Shown here in pieces: positions 15,803-24,253 of a stretch of DNA of 33,068 bases. This stretch comes from an uncultured Paenibacillaceae bacterium (GTDB lineage Bacteria > Bacillota > Bacilli > Paenibacillales > DA-C8), in contig CALGAO010000110.1 of the NCBI GenBank assembly GCA_937957685.1, positions 1 to 33,068 of the forward strand, written 5' to 3'. The notes beneath the pieces were generated by a model. That model had not been told where the DNA came from, ran no database searches, and saw only the letters and a list, made by a program, of their open reading frames with translations. The position numbers and the translations under genes are program-made. The number at the start of each line of letters is the position of its first letter. The stretch's first letter is position 1.

Positions 15803-16431
15803 AAGTGATCAGCAACAAATGGTTCCCGCTGGCTGCGGCGGTCATCATCGTCGCGATGATCGCTTTTTTCCTGCTCAGTCGCATGAATGACGGTTCGAAG
15901 TTGCCGATCGAGGGAGACGCACCGGCGTTCAGCCTGCAGAACACGGAGGGCGAGACGATCACGCTGGACAATACGGCGGGCAAGACAAGGCTCATCTATT
16001 TCTTCTTCGCCCATTGCCCGGATGTCTGTCTGCCGACCAACAACATGCTGTCCATGGTGCAGGAAGGGTTGAAGAAGGAAGGCTTGTTCGGGGACAAGGC
16101 GCTGCTGATGTCGGTTACCTTCGACCCGGAGCGGGATACGGCCGAATACCTGAAGGAATACATGGGCAAGATGAACGCCGATCCGACGGGCTGGCATTAT
16201 CTGCGCAGCGATGATGTGGATTATGTGCGCGGTGTCGCCGAGTCTTACGATGTCACGGTCATCCCGAGCGGCGAGGATTTCATCCACGCCAACCTGTACA
16301 CGCTCATCGACGGCAACGGCAAGATCCGCAAGGTCTATTCGCCGAATGAGGTCATCCTTGGATTGTCAGACAGGACGATCCCGGAGTTCGTCGACGAGAT
16401 CGTGTCGGATATGGCGGCGCTTTCCAAGTAA
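15799..16431 (+). CDS. SCO1/SenC-type cytochrome oxidase assembly protein
   Basis: The 210-residue protein has an N-terminal membrane anchor (about residues 9-27) and a thioredoxin-like domain outside the membrane. The copper ligands are intact: C73-P-D-V-C77 and a distal His, H163 (FIHANLY). Sco proteins deliver copper to the CuA centre of cytochrome c oxidase or act as thiol reductants for it. The start is TTG 15799 after GGGGGG, overlapping the ctaB stop. Co-operonic placement with heme O synthase supports the oxidase role. A terminator follows. Confidence 0.92.
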   Translation: MKVISNKWFPLAAAVIIVAMIAFFLLSRMNDGSKLPIEGDAPAFSLQNTEGETITLDNTAGKTRLIYFFFAHCPDVCLPTNNMLSMVQEGLKKEGLFGDKALLMSVTFDPERDTAEYLKEYMGKMNADPTGWHYLRSDDVDYVRGVAESYDVTVIPSGEDFIHANLYTLIDGNGKIRKVYSPNEVILGLSDRTIPEFVDEIVSDMAALSK

Positions 16432-16448
16432 GGCACCGCAAGCATGGA

Positions 16449-16484
16449 ATGCCCCTGATGGAGGATGCTGTCCATCAGGGGCAT
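16449..16484 (+). terminator. Terminator of ctaB-sco
   Basis: ATGCCCCTGATGGA (16449-16462) pairs perfectly with TCCATCAGGGGCAT (16471-16484) around an 8-nt loop, 17 bp after the sco stop. The T-tract behind it is weak (ATCTGTT). Confidence 0.65.
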
Positions 16485-16543
16485 ATCTGTTGCGGACGGC
16501 CTGCGGAGTATGCCGCGCGCAGCCGGGAGCGGGAGATGAGCGC

Positions 16544-16897
16544 CTATTCGCCCGTCTCCCCGAGCGCCGAGTAGTTGATATATTCCTCGAGGCCGGCCTT
16601 CTCCAGCTGCTGGATGAGATACTCGTCCGGCGTGCCTTCCACGCCGGCGTAGCCCCTCTTCGTATAGATGTGCTCGGCATCGATCAGGGCGTCGCTCAGC
16701 AGCGCGCGTATCCTTCGGCCGGAGGCGTCGTTGTCGGTGAAGATGAACACCTGCGCATCTCCCGCCTGCTTCTTGATCCTCTCAAGCTGATCCGTTCCCG
16801 GAGTGCCGTATGTACACACAATGTCGACCTCGCTGCTGAGCAGCTTGCGCAGCCTGGACCTGTCATTCTTGCCTTCCACGATGATCATGAGCGCCAT
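16544..16897 (-). CDS. Small Toprim-domain protein (YusF-like)
   Basis: The 117-residue protein is a stand-alone Toprim domain. It starts with MIIVEGKNDRSRLRKLL (the conserved Glu of Toprim), has a central TYGTPGTDQLERIKK and the DxD-type motif FIFTDNDASGRRIR. The family is related to RNase M5 and primase Toprim domains and is close to B. subtilis YusF; the substrate is unknown. ATG 16897 is chosen because GGAGGG lies 7 nt upstream, although the frame remains open to 17080. Lacking other domains, it may act on RNA or DNA ends together with a partner. Confidence 0.85.
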   Translation of the reverse strand: MALMIIVEGKNDRSRLRKLLSSEVDIVCTYGTPGTDQLERIKKQAGDAQVFIFTDNDASGRRIRALLSDALIDAEHIYTKRGYAGVEGTPDEYLIQQLEKAGLEEYINYSALGETGE

Positions 16898-17019
16898 GGT
16901 TCCACCCTCCGAAACTTGGGTCTGTATCCAGTCTGGGTATGGTTCGTAACCCAGTATACATGATTCTTCCAGCAGATGCATCCGGCCAGGACTGGCGACA
17001 CGGCGCCGGAGAAAATCGA

Positions 17020-17047
17020 CAACAAGCGCCGCTGACGGCGCTTGTTG
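17020..17047 (-). terminator. Terminator of the 32-aa membrane protein gene
   Basis: A perfect 12-bp stem (17020-17031 with 17036-17047, loop of four) is followed on the minus strand by TCGATTTTCT. It lies 42 bp past the stop at 17089. Confidence 0.7.
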
Positions 17048-17088
17048 ATGGACACAGGCTATGAATCGACATGACAGCATGAGTTGGA

Positions 17089-17187
17089 TCAGAACGTGCG
17101 GAGAATGATGACCAGCAAGATGTACAGAACCAGAATTACGGCGGTGGAGGTATAGACCGGATAGTAGGAATCCTTGACTGCCGACAT
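17089..17187 (-). CDS. Tiny one-span membrane protein, YjcZ-like (tentative)
   Basis: The 32-residue peptide begins MSAVKDSYYPVYTST, continues with the hydrophobic core AVILVLYILLVIIL and ends RTF. The ATG at 17187 has GAGGGGG 8 nt upstream and a clear terminator lies downstream, so it is very likely expressed. The core resembles the YjcZ group of tiny Bacillales sporulation membrane proteins. Upstream on the minus strand CATATGTTA fits the sigma-K -10 pattern CATAnnnTA, which would fit a late mother-cell gene, but this is weak. The 226-bp gap to the next gene (17188-17413) otherwise holds only a TATAAT at 17363-17368 for the plus-strand gene, without a clear -35. Confidence 0.65.
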   Translation of the reverse strand: MSAVKDSYYPVYTSTAVILVLYILLVIILRTF

Positions 17188-17413
17188 ATCGTTCACCCCC
17201 TCTTTCATCAACAACTGTTGCAGTACATTAATAACATATGTTGGCCGAGTCCAATGTCGTGTGTACATTCACCCAATTCCGCCGGATTAATTGCAGATTC
17301 ACGCCGCCAGCCTCATGTACCGAATCCCATTTCGCATGATGTTGTTTTTGCGATATATGCGATATAATAGAATTTGATGCTTAAAAGAGACTTGAGGGTT
17401 GCAGGAGGTAATC

Positions 17414-17845
17414 ATGGATCTGTCCTGGGAACATTTATCCGCCTTTGTCGAGGAGCAATGGTGGATCATCCTGATCGCAGCGCTGGTGCTCCTCGTTGTG
17501 ATCAAGGTCGTGAAAACATTGGTCAAATGGCTGATCGTCGCCGTCATCCTCATCGCGCTTGCGGTATACGGCATGAACTACGAGCCGATTCGCGATGTCG
17601 TCGATACGATCACCGAATCCTCGCTCGATGCGGCCATGCAAGCCATCGTCGGCGAGACGGGCAAAGCCACCTATACGGAAGGAACCGACAACACCTTCAC
17701 CGTGGAGAGCAGCAGCATCAAGCTGACCGGCTCGATCGGCGCAGACAAGGTGACGATCTGGTTCCGCGGCGTGAAGCTCGGGGAAGTATCCATGTCGAAG
17801 GTCATCGAATCCTACATCGAGACCGCGAAGGGCGCTGGCAAGTGA
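17414..17845 (+). CDS. Unrecognised two-span membrane protein, 143 aa
   Basis: The ATG at 17414 follows AGGAGG by 5 nt. The protein starts MDLSWEHLSAFVEEQWW. One or two hydrophobic helices follow (about residues 18-36 and 39-57), and then an extracytoplasmic domain of about 85 residues rich in T, S, E and K. That domain includes TYTEGTDNTFTVESSSIKL and GVKLGEVSMSKV. I do not recognise the family. It is separated from the HAD gene by 2 bp (stop at 17845, ATG at 17848), so the two form a unit, probably with the PBP2 genes farther on. Confidence 0.75.
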   Translation: MDLSWEHLSAFVEEQWWIILIAALVLLVVIKVVKTLVKWLIVAVILIALAVYGMNYEPIRDVVDTITESSLDAAMQAIVGETGKATYTEGTDNTFTVESSSIKLTGSIGADKVTIWFRGVKLGEVSMSKVIESYIETAKGAGK

Positions 17846-17847
17846 CC

Positions 17848-18579
17848 ATGCCGGAGCAAGCTTCATCCGCTGTGAAGAGCTTGACCGCATACGAGGCGGT
17901 CTGGTTTGACGCGGCTGATACCCTGATCACCATCGCCGATTCGCCCGGGCTGTTCGCCTCCTGCCTGGCCGCGCATTCGCTCAGCGTGAGCGAGGACCGC
18001 ATCCGGCAAGCGCTGGACGACGCGTTCAGGAATCTGTACTACGGCAGCAAGCCGGAGCAGCATGCCGCCTGCACGCCCGATTCCGACCGCAGCTTCTGGC
18101 TGAACTTCTACCGCTATATGCTGGAGAGGCTGGGGCTGTGGACGCTGCTCGACGCAGGGGCCCGCGACCGGCTGTGCGACGAACTTTACGAGCGATATCA
18201 TGCACCGGAGCACTATATCGTGTTTGATGATGTGCTGCCGGTGATGGAGAAGCTGCGCCAGTCGGGGCTTCGGATGGCGGTCGTCTCGAACTTCGCCCCG
18301 GCATTGCCGCGCATCCTGAGCGACAAGGGCATAGCCAGTTACGTCGATCCGATCATCGTGTCGACCCTGGTCGGCTTCGAGAAGCCCGACCCGCGCATCT
18401 TCCGGCATGCGCTGGAGCTGACCGGCCTGAGGCCCGATCAGGTGCTCTACGTCGGCGACCATGAGATCAACGATGTCTGGGCGCCCGCCCAGGTCGGGAT
18501 TCAGGCCGTGCGCATCAAGCGCTATCCCGGGCAACACGGGGATGGCATCACATCACTTACGGAATTATTCGACCTGTGA
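17848..18579 (+). CDS. HAD-superfamily hydrolase
   Basis: The 243-residue protein has HAD motifs: AVWFDAADTL (motif I, nucleophile D then D), VVSNFAP (motif II), FEKPDPRIF (motif III lysine) and YVGDHEINDVWAPAQVG (motif IV). It also has a helical cap domain (about residues 30-120), so it belongs to the phosphatase/dehalogenase-like subfamily I. Substrate cannot be predicted. ATG 17848 begins 2 bp after the upstream stop; no good ribosome site is visible, so translation may depend on the upstream gene. Frame extension further upstream runs through the preceding gene and is not used. Confidence 0.85.
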   Translation: MPEQASSAVKSLTAYEAVWFDAADTLITIADSPGLFASCLAAHSLSVSEDRIRQALDDAFRNLYYGSKPEQHAACTPDSDRSFWLNFYRYMLERLGLWTLLDAGARDRLCDELYERYHAPEHYIVFDDVLPVMEKLRQSGLRMAVVSNFAPALPRILSDKGIASYVDPIIVSTLVGFEKPDPRIFRHALELTGLRPDQVLYVGDHEINDVWAPAQVGIQAVRIKRYPGQHGDGITSLTELFDL

Positions 18580-18628
18580 ATGCAGGTGAATCGCATATAC
18601 AAGGAACACGAAGCAGGAGGTGCTGTAC

Positions 18629-20704
18629 ATGAGCGGACCAGCGGACAAAGATCCCCAGAAGCTGCAGATCATCAAGAAGCGCAGCTTCGCCTTTCGACTG
18701 AACGTGTTCTTCTTCCTTACCTTCATCGTCTTCTCCCTGCTGATCGTCCGGCTCGCCTTCCTCCAGCTCGTGCATGGCGAGTCCTACGCGAACCAGGAGA
18801 TCCAGAACGAGCTGAAGACGACGACGATCCCGCCGATCCGAGGCAATATCCTGGATCGAAACGGCTCGCCGATCGCCTATTCCACTTCCACGCAGTCCCT
18901 GTATTACCGGCTCAACAATCTGGGTGCCGTGCAACTGCTGGAGATTGCCGAGAAGCTGGCGAAGATGTTCCGCGAATACGGCGACAATCCGGATGAGCAG
19001 CCGGATGTTGAGGAGATCATGACGCGCATGGACGCCTGGTACGGTTATGACGGCAAGCGGCGCGAGCCCCGCAACTGGTCGTACGTGCCGCGCAGGATCA
19101 AGACGGACCTGACCGACCGGGAGATCGCCTATTTCGTGGAGCATCGCGATGAGTTTCCGGGCTTTGAGATCATGGAGGAGAGCATCCGCAACTACGTGCT
19201 CGAGGATGACGGGAAGACGGGCATCGCCGTGCAGCTGGTCGGATACCTGCGCCAGTTCTCGACGGCGAGCAATATGGCCGATTCCTATCTGAACTATTAC
19301 AAGAATCCCGAGAACACTTACGAATATCTGCCCAATGAAACCGTTGGCCTGGACGGGATCGAGTTCATGTACCAGAAGGAGCTGCGCGGCAAGAACGGAT
19401 ACCGCACCTATACCGTCGATTCCGTCGGCAACATCACCGGCGAGGTGACGGTGCAGCCGCCGACCAAGGGCAGCGACGTCTACCTCACGATCGACATGCA
19501 GGTGCAGCTTGCCGCCGAGCAGGCGATCGAGGATCATCTGGCGCTCATGAAGACCGAGGAGGCGGCAAAGACCAATCTGGGCAAGGGCCACAAGGCGACT
19601 ACCGGCTATGCCGTGGCGATGGAGGTCGATACCGGCAAGGTGGTCGCCATGGCCAGCTACCCGGACTATGATCCGAACGTCTGGCGGGGCGGCACGATCT
19701 CGATCGAAGATTATGAGGCATATGAATACTTCTTCAAAAATGGCACCATCCGCGAATCGTATCCGAAATATGAGGATGACGAGGAACGCAAGAAGCACCC
19801 GACCTCGCTCGTCTATCTGGGTTCTACGGTGAAGCCGCTCAGTGTGCTGATCGGGCTGCAGGAGGGCCTGATCACCCCCAATGAATACTATCTGGATACC
19901 GGAGAATATTTCTACGGCCGCAACAACAGCTGGCGCATCCAGAACTCCAACTTCCAGAAGAACGGACGGATCAATGCCGAGGACGCGATTCGCGTCTCCT
20001 CCAACACCTTCATGGCGGCGATGATCGGCGAGCGGCTGGCGAAGCGCGGCGAGGACGGACTGAAGACGTGGGACGAATGGATGGCGAAGTTCGGCCTTGG
20101 CGTCTCGACGAAGAGCGGCCTGCCGGGCGAGCACCCGGGCATCAAGGACTATGAGCACGAAGCGAAGAATGCGAGCGTGCTGTCCGCGCTTGTCCGTGCG
20201 GCATGGGGACAGCAGGCCAAATACACGACGCTCCAGCTGGCCCAGTACGCCTCGATGCTGGCCAACCGCGGAACGAGGCTGAAGCCGCAGCTGGTCGAGA
20301 AGATCGTGGGTCCGGACGGTTCGATCGAATATGCGTTCACGCAACCCGAAGTGCTGGGACAGGTGGAGATCGCGGACGAATATTGGAACATCGTGCATCG
20401 CGGCATGCTGAAGGTGTTCCGCACCGGCTTCGACGGCTTCCCCTATCAGGTGGCGGCCAAGACCGGTACGTCGACGCAGCAGGTGTATGGCGGCGATTAT
20501 GTGGACAACGCCGTCTTCATCGCCTATGCGCCGGCTGACAAGCCGAAGCTCGCCGTGGCGGTTGTCGTGCCGGAAGGCGGCTTCGGCGCGTACGGGGCAG
20601 CGCCTATTGCCCGGGCAATATTCGATGCCTATGATCGTGCGATCGGGCTGACCGGCGTACCGAGGACAGATGCCGCCGACAACATGACAGGAGTTGAACC
20701 ATGA
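18629..20704 (+). CDS. Class B penicillin-binding protein 2 (transpeptidase)
   Basis: This protein crosslinks peptidoglycan outside the membrane. It has 691 residues, an N-terminal membrane anchor (about 25-46) and a PBP dimer domain with IPPIRGNILDRNG. The transpeptidase motifs are all intact: S399-T-V-K402 (active serine), S457-S-N459 and K611-T-G613. The domain order fits the PBP2/PbpA-type elongation enzymes more than the PBP3/FtsI division type, but paralogues such as PbpI cannot be excluded. ATG 18629 follows AGGAGG by 8 nt. Its stop overlaps the next gene by 4 bp (ATGA), and a MurJ-like flippase follows, so lipid II export and crosslinking are encoded together. Confidence 0.93.
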   Translation: MSGPADKDPQKLQIIKKRSFAFRLNVFFFLTFIVFSLLIVRLAFLQLVHGESYANQEIQNELKTTTIPPIRGNILDRNGSPIAYSTSTQSLYYRLNNLGAVQLLEIAEKLAKMFREYGDNPDEQPDVEEIMTRMDAWYGYDGKRREPRNWSYVPRRIKTDLTDREIAYFVEHRDEFPGFEIMEESIRNYVLEDDGKTGIAVQLVGYLRQFSTASNMADSYLNYYKNPENTYEYLPNETVGLDGIEFMYQKELRGKNGYRTYTVDSVGNITGEVTVQPPTKGSDVYLTIDMQVQLAAEQAIEDHLALMKTEEAAKTNLGKGHKATTGYAVAMEVDTGKVVAMASYPDYDPNVWRGGTISIEDYEAYEYFFKNGTIRESYPKYEDDEERKKHPTSLVYLGSTVKPLSVLIGLQEGLITPNEYYLDTGEYFYGRNNSWRIQNSNFQKNGRINAEDAIRVSSNTFMAAMIGERLAKRGEDGLKTWDEWMAKFGLGVSTKSGLPGEHPGIKDYEHEAKNASVLSALVRAAWGQQAKYTTLQLAQYASMLANRGTRLKPQLVEKIVGPDGSIEYAFTQPEVLGQVEIADEYWNIVHRGMLKVFRTGFDGFPYQVAAKTGTSTQQVYGGDYVDNAVFIAYAPADKPKLAVAVVVPEGGFGAYGAAPIARAIFDAYDRAIGLTGVPRTDAADNMTGVEP

Positions 20705-21444
20705 AGAGTTACAAGATGGTTGCATTGGATATGGACGGCACCCTGCTCAATGACCGGCAGGAGATCAGCGAGGCGAATATTCAGGCGCTGAAGGGCTGTC
20801 TGGACAAGGGGATCCTCATCTGTCTGTCGACAGGAAGGGGCATGCACAGCGTGAGGCCTTATCTTGGACTGATCGGGGCGGACATCCCGCTGGTGACGAC
20901 GAATGGCAGCGAGGTATGGGAACGGCCCGATCGGCTGCACAGCCGTACTGTCCTGGATGCGCAGCACGTCATCCAGCTGCATGACTGGGCGGTGCGCCAC
21001 GATGTCTGGTATTGGGGAACGGATCCGCATCGCGTGTACAACCGGAATTCGTGGTGCGAGGACCCGGAAGAGGTCCAATGGCTGAAGTTCGGCGTGCACA
21101 CCGAGGATGCCGGGCTGCTGCGGCAATTGCGCAGCATGGCGGAAGAGATGGATTGCTTCGAGATTACGAATTCCCATCCTGCCAATCTCGAGTTCAATCC
21201 GAAGGGAGTCAACAAGGCGGCCGGATTGCGACAGGTGTGCCAGCTGTATGGCCTGTCCATGGATGAAGTCGTGGCGATGGGCGACAGCCTGAACGACATC
21301 GCCATGATCCGCGAGGCGGGGCTTGGCGTGGCGATGGGCAATGCCCAGGAGGAAGTGAAGCGCGCCGCCGACATGATCGCGCTCAGCAATACGGAAGACG
21401 GCGTGGCCCATCTCATCAGGAGCTTCGTGCTGCAGGAGGCATGA
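20701..21444 (+). CDS. Cof-type HAD phosphatase
   Basis: The 247-residue protein has MVALDMDGTLL (motif I), CLSTGRG (motif II), a conserved K in GVNKAAGLRQV (motif III) and MGDSLNDIAMIREAG (motif IV). A large C2 cap lies between motifs II and III, which defines the Cof subfamily. Such enzymes dephosphorylate sugar phosphates, cofactors or nucleotides with broad specificity. ATG 20701 overlaps the PBP2 stop by 4 bp, giving coupled translation. The placement between PBP2 and the flippase suggests a wall-linked sugar phosphate, but this is only inference. Confidence 0.93.
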   Translation: MKSYKMVALDMDGTLLNDRQEISEANIQALKGCLDKGILICLSTGRGMHSVRPYLGLIGADIPLVTTNGSEVWERPDRLHSRTVLDAQHVIQLHDWAVRHDVWYWGTDPHRVYNRNSWCEDPEEVQWLKFGVHTEDAGLLRQLRSMAEEMDCFEITNSHPANLEFNPKGVNKAAGLRQVCQLYGLSMDEVVAMGDSLNDIAMIREAGLGVAMGNAQEEVKRAADMIALSNTEDGVAHLIRSFVLQEA

Positions 21445-21465
21445 CCGTGAAGGGGAGTACCAGCT

Positions 21466-23103
21466 TTGGACAATGAATCAACTGCGGTTCAACAGACGTT
21501 CCTGCGCGGCACGATGATCCTCGCGCTGGCAGCGTTCATCGCCCGTTTCCTCGGGCTGGTGCAGCGCGTTCCGCTGCAATATCTGCTCGGTGACGCCGGC
21601 ATGGCGACCTACGGGATCGCCTACAACATCTATTCCGCCTTGCTCGTCGTCGCGACGGCAGGCATCCCGAGCGCGCTCAGCAAGCTGATCTCGGACCGGA
21701 CGGCGCTCGGCAGGCACAAGGAAGCGGCGGACATCTTCCGTGCCGCATCGCGCTTCGCCATCTGGGCAGGACTCATCATCACGTTGTTCCTGTTCGTGGT
21801 TGCACCTTATTATGCCACGCACATCACGCGCGATCCGGATGCGGCGCTGGCGATCCGCGCCCTGGCGCCCGCCTTGCTCATCTTCCCGCTGATCGCGGTG
21901 ATGAGAGGCTATTATCAGGGGCGCCAGATCATGATCGCGCAAGGCTTGTCGCAGATCGTCGAACAGATCCTGCGCGTCATCACCGCCGTGCTGCTGGCGG
22001 CGATCTTCATCTGGACCGGGCGCAGCCAGGAATTTGCCGCGGCCGGCGCCTCCTTCGGCGGCGTCACGGGCGCGATCGGAGCGCTTGCGGTCATGCTGTG
22101 GTTCTGGATGCGCAGCCGCCAGCAGGACAAGTCGCTGTATGCGCAGGAGCAATTTTATTATCGGCAGTCGAACAAGGCGATCTACAAGCGCCTGTTCAAG
22201 ATCGCCATCCCGATCAGCTTCGTCTCGCTCAATGTGCCGATGATCTACTTCATCGACTCGTCGATCACCATCGGCCTGCTGGAAGGGAGCATCGGATACG
22301 AGGCGGCCAAGGAAGCGCTTGGCATCCTGTCCGGCCGGGCGCAGGCCTTCGCCAGCATCGCGCCGGTCCTGGCGATCGCGGTCGGGCAGACGATCCTGCC
22401 CGTCGTCAGCTCCGCTTATGCGCAGCGCGATATGGAGCAGGTGCGGAGGCAGAGCTCCCTCGCCCTGAAGGTCACGATCCTGACGGCCCTGCCGATCGTG
22501 CTCGTGCTATGCGCCTCGGCGCCGTCGTTCAACGGCTTCCTGTTCGGGGACGAGGCCGGTTCCGGCATCATCGCCCTGCTCGTGGCCAGCACGGTGTTCC
22601 AGGTGCTGATGATGGCGACCGGATCGATCCTGACGGGACTGGATCGCACGCGCTACACGATGCGCATCGTCATCATGGGCATCGGAGTCAAATTCATCAT
22701 GAGCCTCGCGCTCGCCGAGTGGCTGGGCATCTACGGCATCGTTGGCGCCACGATGCTCACCTTCGCCTTCATCCTGACGCTCTATCTCAGGCTGCTCAAG
22801 CGGATCATCAGCTTCCGCGTGTTCACGCCGAGGCAGTGGATCCTGTTGTTTGCCTTCACCGCCTTGCTGGGGGGAGTTGGCTTCGGCCTGCACGAGCTGC
22901 TCGATCTGGTGCTCGTCCTGCCGCTCGGCCGGCTCAACGACCTGATCAACGCGGCGGTCGTCAGCTTCATCATGGGCCTGGGGTACCTCGTGCTCGTGCT
23001 GAAGTTCCAGCTCGTCACCGATGACGATCTGGTCTACATCCCGAAGAAGGTGCAGAAGCTGCTGGTTCGATTGCTGGCGTTCATTCCCAAGAGGTGGCTT
23101 TGA
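21466..23103 (+). CDS. MurJ-like (YtgP/SpoVB-family) polysaccharide flippase
   Basis: The 545-residue protein has about 14 membrane helices and the MviN/MATE-like pattern: FLRGTMILALAAFIARFLGLVQRVPLQ at the start (quoted in part: AAFIARFLGLVQRVPLQ), YNIYSALLVVATAGIPSALSKLIS and MRGYYQGRQIMIAQGLSQIVEQILRV. The closest known group is YtgP (the lipid II flippase MurJ of B. subtilis) and SpoVB. It moves lipid-linked wall precursors across the membrane. TTG 21466 has AGGGGAG 8 nt upstream. It is the last gene of the PBP2 operon. YtgP and SpoVB cannot be separated by eye; the PBP2 context favours a general MurJ function. Confidence 0.88.
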   Translation: MDNESTAVQQTFLRGTMILALAAFIARFLGLVQRVPLQYLLGDAGMATYGIAYNIYSALLVVATAGIPSALSKLISDRTALGRHKEAADIFRAASRFAIWAGLIITLFLFVVAPYYATHITRDPDAALAIRALAPALLIFPLIAVMRGYYQGRQIMIAQGLSQIVEQILRVITAVLLAAIFIWTGRSQEFAAAGASFGGVTGAIGALAVMLWFWMRSRQQDKSLYAQEQFYYRQSNKAIYKRLFKIAIPISFVSLNVPMIYFIDSSITIGLLEGSIGYEAAKEALGILSGRAQAFASIAPVLAIAVGQTILPVVSSAYAQRDMEQVRRQSSLALKVTILTALPIVLVLCASAPSFNGFLFGDEAGSGIIALLVASTVFQVLMMATGSILTGLDRTRYTMRIVIMGIGVKFIMSLALAEWLGIYGIVGATMLTFAFILTLYLRLLKRIISFRVFTPRQWILLFAFTALLGGVGFGLHELLDLVLVLPLGRLNDLINAAVVSFIMGLGYLVLVLKFQLVTDDDLVYIPKKVQKLLVRLLAFIPKRWL

Positions 23104-23110
23104 CATGCAT

Positions 23111-23136
23111 ACCGCGCGCTTGGCCGTGCGGTTTTT
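23111..23136 (+). terminator. Terminator of the PBP2-flippase operon
   Basis: ACCGCGCG (23111-23118) pairs with CGTGCGGT (23125-23132) with one wobble, followed by TTTTT. It lies 7 bp after the flippase stop. Confidence 0.8.
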
Positions 23137-23172
23137 CATTTCTGAACGAATTTCGACAGAATCGCAGGTAGC

Positions 23173-23201
23173 TTGGTTTTGCTGGCAATGACCGCTATAA
23201 T
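23173..23201 (+). promoter_or_regulatory. Sigma-A promoter of ctaA
   Basis: TATAAT (23196-23201) lies 17 bp after TTGGTT (23173-23178, three of six matches to TTGACA). The start codon is about 40 bp downstream. Confidence 0.6.
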
Positions 23202-23241
23202 GGTTATCGGACGACTATATCTTTAAAGTAGGTGCGTGTCT

Positions 23242-24192
23242 TTGAAACGTTCTGTCAGATTGGTCTCGCTGCTGACTTGCATCGGCATGTTCTTCGTGCT
23301 CCTGGCCGGCACCATCGTCACGAAGACGGACTCCGGCCGCGGCTGCGGAGATGACTGGCCGCTGTGCAACGGCAAGTTTATCCCGGCCTACACGCTGGAA
23401 TCGATAATCGAATGGAGCCATCGCTTCATCAGCGGGATCGTGGGCATCCTCGTCGTCGCCACCTTTGTGCTCGTCTGGCGTCAGATGAAAGCGCGCAAGG
23501 ACGCGGTTTTCTATGCCGCGATGGCGCTTGTCTTCACCATCCTCCAGGCGATCCTCGGGGCGATGGCGGTCGTGTGGCCGCAGTCCGACGCCGTGCTTGC
23601 GATTCATTTCGGCATCTCGCTGATCGCCTTTGCCAGCACGCTGCTGCTCGTCGTGGCGGTTCGCCGCAGGAACGATGAGCTTCCGATCGTCAGAGGCGTT
23701 TATACCGCAGGTTATCGCGCCCTGAATTATGGCTCGGTGATCTTCAGTTATATCGTCGTGTATCTCGGCGCTTATGTGCGGCATACGGAATCTTTCGGCG
23801 GCTGTCCGGATTGGCCGCTGTGCAACGGCCAGCTCATCCCCGAGCTGTCCGGCCCCACCGGGATCGCCTTCGTGCATCGCCTGGCCGCGCTGATCATGCT
23901 CATCCTCGTCGTGTGGCTGTTCGTGTGGACGATGCGCATCCGGTCGATGCCCGGCTACATGCAAACGGCCGGCAAGATCGCCCTTGTGACCATCATCCTG
24001 CAGGTGCTCAGCGGCGGTCTGGTCACCTTCGCCCTGGGCGACGAGGACATCTTCATCTTCACCGCGCTGATTCACAACATGATCATCGGGGCTCTGTTCT
24101 CGGTGCAATGCTATATGGCGATCGAGGTTTGGCGAAGCGCGCGCCAGGGAGCCAGCCATGCAGCCAGTCCGAACCTGAGAAATCTGAGGTAA
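23242..24192 (+). CDS. ctaA: Heme A synthase CtaA
   Basis: CtaA oxidises heme O to heme A in the membrane. The protein has eight membrane helices in two homologous halves, each with a Cys-containing loop (GRGCGDDWPLCNG and GGCPDWPLCNG). TTG 23242 is chosen, with AGGTG 7 nt upstream. It also places C35, C42, E57 and H60 at exactly the positions known for B. subtilis CtaA, which strongly supports this start over GTG 23236. The product is 316 residues. It has its own promoter and is apart from ctaB-sco, which lies 7.4 kb upstream. Confidence 0.96.
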   Translation: MKRSVRLVSLLTCIGMFFVLLAGTIVTKTDSGRGCGDDWPLCNGKFIPAYTLESIIEWSHRFISGIVGILVVATFVLVWRQMKARKDAVFYAAMALVFTILQAILGAMAVVWPQSDAVLAIHFGISLIAFASTLLLVVAVRRRNDELPIVRGVYTAGYRALNYGSVIFSYIVVYLGAYVRHTESFGGCPDWPLCNGQLIPELSGPTGIAFVHRLAALIMLILVVWLFVWTMRIRSMPGYMQTAGKIALVTIILQVLSGGLVTFALGDEDIFIFTALIHNMIIGALFSVQCYMAIEVWRSARQGASHAASPNLRNLR

Positions 24193-24253
24193 ACCTCTGG
24201 TATGAAAGGAGCCGCGAACAGCGCATACTGGTAAGACGAAATGAGGTGGTGCC

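Noticed and set aside
18557..20725. 722-residue open frame opposite PBP2
   Set aside because: It is a high-GC shadow of the PBP2 gene; no ribosome site or family features, while PBP2 has all catalytic motifs.
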